This document shows positions 13,788-24,700 of a DNA stretch of 64,000 nucleotides, piece after piece. The translations under genes were made by a program, and so were the position numbers. The notes below the pieces were generated by a model. It did no database searches. It saw only the letters and a list, made by a program, of their open reading frames with translations, and was not told where the DNA came from. Position 1 is the first letter of the stretch. Every line of letters starts with the position of its first letter. The stretch covers positions 7,448,609 to 7,512,608 of the forward strand of contig NC_051126.1 in NCBI RefSeq assembly GCF_014839805.1, read 5' to 3'. Source of the DNA: Manduca sexta (Eukaryota; Arthropoda; Insecta; Lepidoptera; Sphingidae).

Positions 13788-14056
13788 AAAAAAAACACAC
13801 ACACACACATCACGCATTTTATCCACAAAGGGGTATGCAGAGGCGCAACCAGGGCATCCACTTTTCACCAAGTGTGTTCCGTCCCATGATATGATAAGGG
13901 GCGACCCTATCGCCAAATCGGGCACAAATTCCGGACTCCGGGCTGATACTGAGCAAAAAAACCCAAATATCGCTTTGCCCGACCCGGGATTCAAACCCAG
14001 GGCCTAAGAGCGCTTCTATACCGCGCATGCAGTATAACTACGCTACCAAGGCAGTA
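13788..14056 (-). mobile_element. SINE family 1, full-length, minus orientation
   Basis: The head lies at the right end (GGATTCAAACCC is the box B complement, ACTACGCTACCA the box A complement). The tail at left is a (CA) run. A 10-bp duplication AGAGATATAT is at 13778-13787 and 14057-14066. Confidence 0.88.
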
Positions 14057-14493
14057 AGAGATATATCATAGATATATATCAAAGGTTACTAAAGCATCGA
14101 TAATGGACATTAGGAATTTGTGGCCCAGCTCCAATCATGGGAGAAATCATATATCAAATTGTAGGACAATACTATGTAGACAACCCGACTGGATACACAC
14201 AATACGATTGTTTGGTGCGGATATTGACTAGGCTTAATTATAGCTAACATTGTTCTCAAGATTCACTAAATTCTTGCTAACTGTATTATACTTTTATTGA
14301 TTGACGGTCAAACCTTCCTGCGTTTGAAATGTTTAGGTTTAAAGTTCGATATCCAACGCCAAAGCAGCTTGTAAAAGAGGACCACGCAAAAGATGTTTCG
14401 ATACTTTTCAAAATTTTCTAGGCCATATCTACATATTTATTTAAATACATAAAAATAATAATATATAAATATTTCCATTCCTTTTTGATTTAA

Positions 14494-14530
14494 ATCAATG
14501 TTTTAACTAGTGAATAGTTAAAACATTGAT
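14494..14530. repeat. Perfect 15-bp hairpin
   Basis: ATCAATGTTTTAACT at 14494-14508 and its exact complement at 14516-14530, with a 7-nt loop. Confidence 0.9.
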
Positions 14531-14535
14531 CGTCT

Positions 14536-14555
14536 CGTCTATTGCTGAATAGACG
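14536..14555. repeat. Perfect 8-bp hairpin, adjacent to the previous one
   Basis: CGTCTATT and AATAGACG around a GCTG loop, 5 nt after the 15-bp hairpin. Confidence 0.85.
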
Positions 14556-14586
14556 TAAAATAATTGCAAAGAAATATTTTTGAATC

Positions 14587-14693
14587 AGCGTGGTGGACTA
14601 AAGTCTAATCCGTATCAGTAGTAGAGGAGACCCGCGCCCAGCAATGGGTCAGTATATAATACAGGGCTGATACTATTATTATATTTGAATCTT
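14587..14693 (+). mobile_element. SINE family 2, 5'-truncated fragment
   Basis: Plus-oriented 3' end (GCGTGGTGGACTAAAGTC to ATACAGGGCTGATACTATT). An 8-bp duplication TTTGAATC at 14579-14586 and 14694-14701 suggests insertion-time truncation. Confidence 0.82.
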
Positions 14694-15163
14694 CCAAATT
14701 AAATTATAATTTCACGAGCGTACTTTGAATCACAAATAAATTAACTGATATCTATATTTATATGTATTGTACGTTTGTACAGACACTCGTTAATTACTTT
14801 ATACTTATTACTCAGGTAAGATTCATGACAACTGCCATGAATATCCCTGAGGTATATTTATATTTATCCAGCTTACTAAATACTGCCGATCGGTCTCTCG
14901 GACGATCTCTTGAGAGCTGTACTAGATTCCCGCACAAAATAACATCATATTATCATTTAGAATTTGTAACAAATTCTCCTTTGGAATACAATCATCTGCG
15001 TATTTTTGTTTACTGAAAAGGAATATTTGCAGTAGACATATAAAATACAATAAAGTATAACATTTAATGAAAGATTTACCTAAGTTGTTTACAGAATTGT
15101 CACGTGTCAAAAAATTTACAAATTGTGTTCCATCAAACAGTGAATTCTAATAATTTTATAAGA

Positions 15164-15392
15164 TATTTTTTTTATATATGCACAACAAAATGATCCCACT
15201 GCACCTGATGATAAGTGCGATAGGGTCCAATAGAATATCGACTGACAAGATATGATTTCCCCTCGACAGTCGACACAATTATGCCGGACTGTTGGAACCG
15301 GATGAACAAAGGCTGATCCCGGAACGCGACCACTTACGTGAGCCACAATGGTGGGTTACCTTGTGTACCATGGTCTCTATCAATGCGGATAT
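15164..15392 (+). repeat. Interspersed repeat C, copy 2
   Basis: Plus orientation: CACTGCACCTGATGATAAG, GGGTCCAATAGAAT, CCTCGACAGTCGACACAATT, GGCTGATCCCGGAACGCGAC, ACCTTGTGTACCATGGTC. Reading frames within are shadows. Confidence 0.78.
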
Positions 15393-15555
15393 AATACACG
15401 TCTTTATAAGAGCAATAGGAGCCAAAGCAATAGTTTTAGATTTTTTTTTCTGTATGATTCTTCACGCATCACGCAAAACCTACTACATGGAATTGAATGC
15501 AGTTTTCGCCGATGTATTTATAGCCGTTTAACTTAAAATACACTCCTGTTTATTC

Positions 15556-15627
15556 CGGAGAAATATAAAGCGTGACTTTTATTCCGGAAAACTTTTTGAC
15601 GCGGGCAGAACCACAAGTAAAACCTAG
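15556..15627 (+). mobile_element. Helitron 3'-end fragment
   Basis: Resembles the last 70 bp of the element at 41087 (GTGACTTTTATTCCGGAAAA, GACGCGGGCAGAACC), ending CTAG|T. The hairpin is degraded. Confidence 0.65.
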
Positions 15628-15629
15628 TT

Positions 15630-17267
15630 CGTAATACGCACCGTCCCACACATTACAAAGATGAATCACAGCTTCGTTCCGTTTCAGACATTAAATATCT
15701 AACTCTATATCAAAAGCGAGTTTCAAAAGTTTTCTCATTTACATAAGTGACTTAACCTTTATCCATTTTATGTTCAAACCTTGCAGATTTGCCAGGATGT
15801 TCACTCCAGTCAGAAATATTATGCCGCGGCCCCTGCATATGCAAATACGTTGAATCTCCCGTAGCAGTATTAAAGGGAACATATTATTTCTTATCTGCTT
15901 AATGTTATTATTATATTTTACTTTAAAATTGTTTAGCGTACTCCCATTGGTCTTACTAATAAATTATTTTATAGTTTGTGATAATGTTTGGAGGTCCGGA
16001 GTTTGTATGCTAGGATGTTGCATTTTTACTATCTACCGCAAGGTGACAAAGTTTGTCCATTACATTACTCCCAGACTTAGAAAATAATATCACTTATACA
16101 TTTGTATCAATACACATATATTTTTTTTATGGTGTTTGATTATTTTTGTCATATAATGTTGAAAGCTTATACAAGACGAAGTGTATGGTTAGAAGAAGAA
16201 GGGACCCGGCAGTAGACAAATGTAAAGGTTGAAATAGTAAAGAAAATAATTAATGTTACACCGAAAATATTTTATTAAAATGTTTGTCAGCTTCTAAAAT
16301 CTAATTATTAAAATCTTGCTCAACAATATGTTTTTTTGTTAACCTAAATTTATAATGTAGGCAATAAAAGTAAAAGTTATGTATGTTTTATTTTTATAAA
16401 ATAAATTTACACGACATTACCATTAACATTTTAAAACTTCAATTTATTAGACATTATCATAAATTTGCCATCGGAAGAAAAATTTCGAAATACAATTTGC
16501 ATATATTTCGCTCATTTTCTGCTTGCGGCACGCGTTCATGCGGAAGCTATGAATTAATTAAGTGTAACCAAATACGCTTATAGAATTATTTAATATTATT
16601 TATGCTTAATACAAAGATTTTCATGTTACGCACGTAGCTATATTTTAATATAAAATTTCAAATTCGTTCATCTTCTACTTACATCAAAAAATAAATGTAC
16701 AACCCACAAGTTATTAATTGAATTATACATTATATTTATTTATTTATATTATAAAAACAATACGCTTTTCACAAATAAGATGGGATAGAAATAAATACGT
16801 ACCGATATTGTAATGTTTTAATGTTTTAGTATATTATGCAGTGGATTTGAAAATTCATTAAATTATAATTTATTCAAAATAAAGCTTACATCGACGATAA
16901 AAGCCAAAAAACCAAAACTATTGAAACAAACCTTTTTAACGGATTTTATTGAGGTCCTTTATTTGATTCCGTTCTCTTGACGTTTCGAAGTCTGCAACCT
17001 TCATGTTCATGGAGCGGACTGAGGTTTTGGTCTTCCAAAGTCATAGTTACAATATCAGTTGTTGACGATAATAATGTTGATTGTAAAATAGTTTTATTTC
17101 AATGTCTAACATTCGCGTAAACATAAGAAATAATTATGCAAACCAAAACAAATCATAACAAACTTAACTGTTGCTTTTCCTTCAACTAGTGTGCAGTCGT
17201 ACAGTATTATTAAAGTCGATGCCGTTCTTAAACACAATTTATCGGTTTCAACAACATTAAATAAATC
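15630..17267. other. Intergenic, no supported feature
   Basis: A+T-rich; no convincing exon, RNA gene or repeat seen. Confidence 0.5.
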
Positions 17268-17280
17268 ATAATTCACATCC

Positions 17281-17547
17281 GACTGCCTCGGTGGCGTAGT
17301 TGTATTGAATGTCCGGTACAATAGCGCTCTGAGGTCCTGGGTTCGAATCCCGGGTCGGGCAAAGTGATATTTGGGTTTTTTCTGCTCAGTATCAGCCCGG
17401 AGTCTGGAATTTGTGCCCGATATGGCGATAGGCTCGCCCCTGTCACATCATGGGACGGAACATACTTGGCGAAAAGTGGGTGCCCTAGTTGCGTTTCTGC
17501 ATACCCCTTCGGGGATAAATGCGTGATGTTATGTATGTATGTTATGT
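17281..17547 (+). mobile_element. SINE family 1, full-length, very young copy
   Basis: Nearly identical to the copy at 10585. It has intact box A- and B-like motifs and a perfect 13-bp duplication ATAATTCACATCC at 17268-17280 and 17548-17560. The reading frames in it on both strands are shadows. Confidence 0.92.
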
Positions 17548-17848
17548 ATAATTCACATCCACATATCCGCAATCGTCTGAACAAAAAGTAAATAAACCGT
17601 CCCATGGGTGAAACTAGTCAAAAACTGAATTTATTGCTGGTTTGCAGAGTAAAGAACGGACATCCATCACTCGTATCACGTAGTCGGATCTTTTGCCCGC
17701 ATGTCCCGATACATTCCAGCCTATTCCGTTTGACGTGAGGCCTTTTCCCTAATACTTCCCTTTGAAATACCGACATTGCTGAAAAGTTTAAGGAAACAGA
17801 TATAAATCTGCGCGATACTTATGGCGATGCTGTAAGTATTAAGGTCTA

Positions 17849-17937
17849 CAGTTGTAATCATGGATATTTCGGCCTTTAAAATTTAATATGACGAAATTTT
17901 AAAGGCAGAAATATCCATGATTATTAATTATCAACTG
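17849..17937. repeat. Near-perfect inverted repeat (30-bp arms, 9-nt loop)
   Basis: Arms at 17855-17884 and 17894-17923 match at 29 of 30 positions, around the loop AATATGACG. An outer CAGTTG/CAACTG pair (17849-17854, 17932-17937) continues the stem after an 8-nt bulge. No flanking duplication noticed. Confidence 0.9.
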
Positions 17938-17939
17938 CG

Positions 17940-20136
17940 CGTTTATTAATGTATACAACATTTATTATATTTGCCCCAATCGTTAATTTCACATACATAC
18001 CAAAAGCACTTTTGTAAACAATTCATTATCAGCTAGGATGACCATTGTCCACTGCTCAATATACCCTAAAGTTTTTTAGACCTTCCTGTTACTTAACTAA
18101 TAAGTAATTGTGATGATTACTGTGGCACAATTAATATTTCCGTTGCATTAAGAGGTCATCTACAGCAAAAACAAAACAACAACCAATGGGTGTAGTTTAA
18201 CGCGAGTCGATTTGTGCGACAGATGTATAAGAACGGACATATTCCTTGTATATTGTGAATGGTTCTAATATAATATTGACAAAATTTAATTTATTTAAAA
18301 AATAGAAAAGTATTCTCTTGAGCACAATCGTAACCTTGATTTATTGAATGTTCTTCTGATTGATTCTTATGACTGTATCGGCTTTTTCTTATATATTTCG
18401 ATAAAATTGTATACCTGTAATTATAATTAATAAGAATATTATTTACTTCCAAAGCCTTTACATACTGTGCTAGTTCATTGGATAATATTCGTTACAAATT
18501 TGAGCTACATATTTTAGATACGTAAGGGGATCATGAATATCCTGAGATGAATGCCGGCAGCAATATCATAATTTACACGATATTAAAATGATACATCAAA
18601 TTGCAGTCTCCTTATTGGCGTATATTAAAAATTCAATTCCTACCTTTAACTTTATTATATTCAGTTTACCGGGTGCCATTAAGCGAGCGTTTTATTAATG
18701 TCGGTCCGATTTTCATTTTCGCGTCGTGGGGACGCGCGACCAAATTGCTTTACAATATAATTACAGAACACCATTGTTCTGGAATCCGTTGTCATTGCTT
18801 CGATTTACATTCACAATGGAAACGATTTTACGTTTGTTAGAATGTTGGTATTTTTGAATATAATTCATGAGAACTGAAATTAAAATATTTTATAATATGT
18901 AGATACGAAAACTGATTTATATAAGTTTGTAAATAACGCGAAAGACGTAAATATCCCGTTTTAGTCCAATAACTATAAAATCTCTAAACCCAAATTTTAA
19001 TATGTTTTCAACAGCGTTTATCTATATTTTAAGAAATGTAGACCGTATATTTACTTTTAGAATTTCAAACCGCTCTAAGCTACAAAATCGACTATATAAA
19101 ATTTAATATACTTTTTTAAATATTCTTTTTTATTAAATTAATTTAATAATAAAACATAATTTACGCATTTTAAATATCTCTAACGTAGAAACGTGTAATC
19201 GCCTTTTATATCCCAAGCTGATAAAAATGAAGGTTTCTTATATGTCTTTTACTATTACCACGCCCGCCTCGCCTTGATGTTATAAAGACATGCTAAGAAA
19301 AGTATTTTATCAAAATATTCATAAGGTATTCCTTTCTTGCTGACAAAGATTCTTAAGAACACCGGTGGATTCGCCTTTCCAAATACAAACAAAAACCTAT
19401 AGCACGTAGGTAAATTTTATTTTCACTAAGTAGGTGTTTTGGTTACACTGACAATTAAGTAAGAAAAGCCTAAAACTACTTAATTAAGAATTAATAAAAA
19501 CTAAACAAATTAAACTCATAATATTACCGAAAGCATAAACTTATGTTTAGGAATTCCGCTATTATCTTACAAAATGTAAAAATTATTTGCTCGATGGCGT
19601 AGTTGTATTACGGTACGACTGCAGTGCTAAAGTCTCGATTTTGGTCCCTCGGTCACGCAAAATGATACTGGGCTTTCTAGTCGATATCAACCCAGAATAT
19701 CAACATTATGGGACAAGATACGGCAGAAAGTGAGTACCAGTTGCGCCTTTACTTACCCCTTTGGGGATAAAAGGCGTGAGTATGTTTGTGTACGTGAAAA
19801 TCAAATATGCACTCTTCCTTTGACCTATCACCACTAATACAGTAAAAACATTCACGCGTTAGACGCTCTTCATCGCCGTAACAGATAAGATTAAAAATAC
19901 TACGTCTCATTTTGTTCATAAATAAATTACCTTATATTTCAAAAGTGAAAGTAACCCGAACGCCTACTGAACGAGCTCCGAAACTCCAACCATGATCCGC
20001 TAAATCTGATTATGCAAAACCCAGACCTAGATAATTTCCATATACATTCGCATAGTGTCTCCGAATAACATTTGAATTATGATAATATATGCGCTGAGTT
20101 TTGTATAAAAACACGCTTTTGGTTTCACTAAAGATC
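17940..20136. other. Intergenic, SINE relic only
   Basis: Besides the SINE at 19588, a less A+T-rich patch at about 18670-18830 has no stable frame with splice support. Confidence 0.5.
19588..19795 (+). mobile_element. SINE family 1, diverged, internally deleted
   Basis: The head TCGATGGCGTAGTTGTATTA and the 3' part CCCTTTGGGGATAAA are clear. The centre lacks part of the body. Confidence 0.75.
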
Positions 20137-20142
20137 TTTATT
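20137..20142 (-). terminator. Poly(A) signal, best candidate for the PPxY gene
   Basis: On the minus strand AATAAA is followed about 25-30 nt later by a G/U-rich run (GTGTTTTT), the usual layout for cleavage and polyadenylation. It would give a 3' UTR of about 1.3 kb. Other AATAAA hexamers at 21094-21089, 21076-21071 and 20755-20750 (minus) could be used instead. Confidence 0.4.
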
Positions 20143-21470
20143 TCTTATATTACATATAAAGTTATGTACATCATTAATTACATTTCGTTATAATCTAATT
20201 ATAATATATTACAATACTAACAGTAACCACATATATGTGATCGTGTGTCGCAGCTACGATTTAACTAAATACATAATATTAATGAGAGGTGTTCACTTTG
20301 AAGTTCGCAGAATAGGTACCAGACAAGAACTTAAATAGTTTAGTCGGTCATCTTGTACATAGCAGACTGATATATCCCCATTTGAATTTTGAGGTATGTA
20401 GGCCTCAACTCTGCTGAGCATTGGAATAATATAAACCAGGTTAATATCAATATGCTTGAAGAGACCCAAAACAGACTTAGAACAGCATTTTGTTACTAAT
20501 ATTCGGTAAAACAAAAAATAAATAATAACAAAATTGCAAAAATCTTTACGTTTACTAAATCACCATTAATATAAATGTCATATAATTTAATCGAAGATAT
20601 CCCAACATAAGATTACATAAATTATAAATATAAAATATTTTTGGTAGCCAACAGGATGTTTGCCAACCGAATTATAATGGCAAATAAAGTACAATTATTC
20701 CCGAAGCAAATGAATAAGCGAAGGAGGAAATATTATTTGTACAAATTAATTTATTTACAGCTTTAAATGTTGGCACTACACGGTATAACAGGTTATTACG
20801 TTGTACATCTCGGTGAAGGATTTGGTTTGGATTAAATCGATTACACTCGCAACATGCAACTGCAATAATGCGTACTTATTCTAGCGTAATTTGTAACATC
20901 GTTTATATACACGGCACATATTATGTTAAATAATATCACTACGTAAACGAATATAACATGTCAGTGCTTTTAAATATTTACACATAAACCTAACTACGAA
21001 GAAATAAGGTACTCAAAACCATTACGTTAAAATATACTTCAAGTATAGTGAGCTTCTTGTTACACCATGATTTATTAATTAAAAGCCATTTATTTTCTGA
21101 GATTAAATTTCATTATAACTTTTTTTATATGGTAAAAATTGTCTTTTCTATTTAACGTGCAACAAATAACACATTCCTATATTTTCTTGAGCGCTCACGT
21201 TAAATCACTAGTCCATTACCCACAAAAATCTTCATTCTATTAATCACTTTAATCGTTGTTGCATTCACAAGCCTTCCGAAATCTATTGCTTGTACCTGAC
21301 AAAAGAAAGAATCTAATCTTAAATCGGCTTGATCGATGTAAGCCCCGGATTGATTCAGTCTGTTCCACTTAATTCATTCACTTTTATCAATCAATTTCTG
21401 TCTTGTCCCCAGGGAAAGACAGTAATTTCGACCGAAGTGATTCATTCATTATACTACCTGACGTGGTTCG
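20143..21470 (-). other. Probable 3' UTR of the PPxY gene
   Basis: A+T-rich, without coding signal, between the stop codon and the strongest poly(A) signal. No repeat family of this window is recognisable in it. Confidence 0.4.
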
Positions 21471-21786
21471 TTATAAGTGCGCCAGTATATCAATTTCTGA
21501 AGGTGGTTGAGTGTGGGTTTCGTTGAGTGCTGTTGATCCTGAGACAGTTACTATAACTGGTTGTGCCTCGGTGTGAACTATGGTGACGAGATGATGATCG
21601 GGATCTTTTTCTTGTTCTGTGGGCTTGGGTAGAGTTTCGATAGTGTCGTCGGAGTACTTGAGGTCGAGCGGTGTGATGGTTGGGAGAGTGTCGGTGACAG
21701 TAACGGGGGGATCGACGCGGGGCGCGCGGTATGAAGGAGGACCGCTGTACTCGGAGCCGCACCACGCTGCACCTGTTGACCCTCTG
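21471..21786 (-). CDS. Terminal coding exon 5: fourth PPxY motif and acidic C-terminus
   Basis: 316 nt from acceptor TTTTTTTAG|CAGAGG to the TAA stop at 21473-21471. It begins with the third base of a split Ser codon, then encodes a GPPSY motif, a Pro/Thr/Val region, an acidic segment (about residues 215-229) and a Thr-rich end closing in I-L-A-H-L. A downstream ATG-initiated reading of this exon alone would start inside the intron and is not supported. The overlapping frames are shadows. Confidence 0.88.
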
Positions 21787-24700
21787 CTAAAAAAATAAAC
21801 CGAAGTTGAGAAAATACTCAAAATTCATAATACATATATTTCTTAAAAAAAATTGTAAATCAATGATCTTCCGAAATCTTTCAAAATATAAATGAAAAAA
21901 AGAATGAAATTATATGTAAATCATTAACTGAATTGAACAGTTCACGTCGGTGCAACAAATCAAATAAATCCGGTGTAATAAGTATGTTTAGAGCAGCGTG
22001 TAATATCGTACCTGACTAGACTGGCTGAATTGGACCTGTAGGTGGGGGGCGGGGAGACCGCCGGCGCGCTCCGGTCTAACAGAAGCAACCTGGAATAAAC
22101 ATTACAGAAATCATGGCGTTGTACCTATCAAACTTAAAATAGATATCAAAAAGAGGTTGCTTTAAACTAAAGAGTAAGTCAGGAGTTGTATTAAAAGTAT
22201 AGTTGTATGTTTCAATATGAAAATGTTCCCGACGAAATTTACCGACAGAACACCGACAAATTACGATCGCACCACAACCCTAGCATGTAAAATAAAGACT
22301 GCTTCAAAAACCCAGAGCCAATATAAAAATATTTTTGAAATTCACGTGCATTGTTATAATATTTTATAATATTGTTTCGCCGACGATTCTGCTTATTTAT
22401 ACGCTTCGCATATTTTAAACATTACCGGTGTACTGTAAAATTTTATTCACTTTCAGAAAATACAACCATGATGCACGATCACAATGTGCCGAATCGGTAA
22501 GCTTTAATGGTACCGGCTTAAATTGATTTCTTCTTATGCAGATTTTGAAATGACTTTTGTATTATGAAAAATACTTATTTCTTTAAATCTAGGATGTCAA
22601 GTTTTAGGATACAATACTAAATAATGCAAAATGTGTGTTAAATTATAAAAGTGTATACTATGGATAGAGTTACATTAAAGGTGGGTTTAACTCTTCACTT
22701 AACTAGAGATATAAGAGTAAAGTGCCTTGTAGAATAAGAGAGGAAATAAAATATTGGAACTTAGTGTTATGCTAAAGACGCTGGTTTTGTACAAAATCTT
22801 TAAAGATTATTAAAACGCCTCTTTGCCTCTCAATCCCCAAAAATCCTTTATTTTTTTATAAACATACTTTTTCTAGCGATAATCGATGACTCCATACCTC
22901 AACCTATACTCCTGCATAGAAGCCTGGTATGTCGGCGGCGGTGGTCGATACTGAAACTCTGGGTAGAGCATGGCCGCGTACGGATGGTGCGGGCGCGCGT
23001 AGCTGGGCGGCAGGCGCGGCACCAGCCGACGACAAGACGCGCGTCGCAGCCCCAGCAAGGCGCAGGGAGCGTCTCTTGCACCGAGCCGCCACGCGAGCCC
23101 CGCCGCTGTTACCAATACTACTCCTATACCTGACGACAAAAGTTACATTTAGTGTAAATAATCTTACGATTATTAAGTATTCAAAAACTTGGTAATATGA
23201 ATCAATGAGCTCAGCGAGATTAGGATAGAATTTTGGTATAATAAATAGGTGGGAGGGGGGTAATTAATCAATTATTGAATAGGCATGCTCATTCCGATCA
23301 GTGTATTATTCAATATTTATTTAATAAAAAAAACGTGCTGGATATGTACATCGAATACTGAATGTCCATAAGTTATAAGAAAAACTCATATTTCACAATT
23401 GTTAACTTCGGTCCGTTACATGACATAAAAGTTTATCGAAAAGGAAAGTTATTTACGTCTCAACTTTTCTATTCGTGAGAAGTTATTTAAACATAATACA
23501 AAAGTTTGTGGGTATGTCAAAAGTGTTAGGAAATGTAAAAATACCACATGTTATGTTATACATATACGATATAGTGATTATATCGTGAACAAACTGGGGG
23601 GTTGGGACAACTGTTATCTGGCTACGCTGCGGCTTGCGCGTAACGGCATGTATGAAGTTAGAAGTGAGTGACGTGAACAAATTGCCCCCTCGACGCAACA
23701 ATAGATCGCTCGCTGGTAACAATATCATTTGTCCCTAACACTAATGAAAATCCAATTAATTCGGTTCCCAAACTCATTTGAAGTTTAATTGAAAATTTTG
23801 GCCAATAAAGGGCGGAGTTGATGCGAGTGATGTAATGAGATTTGCCATTTTCGGCCAGACTTGTTATTGTCATATGCATAGCGAATAACAAATGAGATAA
23901 CACAAATTGTTTCATGGTTAATTATTCCCGTCTGGTACGTCGGGTGTGTTCGTGTTTCGGTAAAATACATGAAACAACGATGTTATTTTGTTCATCTGTT
24001 GTACGAACACGGGGCGGAATTATCGCCTATTTCATTTTGCCGGTCCGTTCATCAGAGCGGATAACTTTAATCAGCTATGAAGAAAAAAATACGCTTAAGC
24101 ATGAAATGAGTTGCAAAGTGTTAAATGATCAAAGACTTCGATTATAAAAGGATTTTGTTCCAATCGACGATTTTACTAAACTCCGTTATACGTAGTGACT
24201 ATATCGGCAGATGTTGCCGAACAATTTAAAATTTACCATATTTTACCAAATTCGAACATGGACTCCTTTATAAGCGTAAATGACATCATCGTGAAAGTAT
24301 TGTGACCTTAGTAAATACTTTCTAACATTCTTATAAAGCTTATATAACGCTACCGATTAGAGCAGATTTCCCCTATTTACCGGTTGTTTTTTTCTGGTTT
24401 GGCTTTAAAGACCATAATGGACAAATTGATAGTGCAATTGGTAATCAAGACAAACTTTGTGTGTCGTACAATCGCAGTAGCTAGAATTCTAAATTCTACG
24501 TAAGTGTTATCAGTGTCGATTTTTCCGTGCATGCTGAAAAAAAACTGTCAAAATTTTGGGATTTTGTTAATACGTAAAAATTAATTCTATTCCTATGACG
24601 ACGTCTAAATGAAGCGATTAAAGATTAAAACAAAACATCTCGGATAGACTATGCGCCTCAGCAGAATTATGCACCAAACATTTGAATATATATAAACAAT

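Noticed and set aside
17273..17605. Minus-strand 110-codon frame
   Set aside because: Lies almost wholly in the SINE at 17281-17547, where stop-free frames recur in other copies.
22929..23195. Plus-strand open frame across 22929-23195
   Set aside because: It is the antisense of exon 3 of the minus-strand gene. The splice sites, phase and PPxY motifs all belong to the minus strand.
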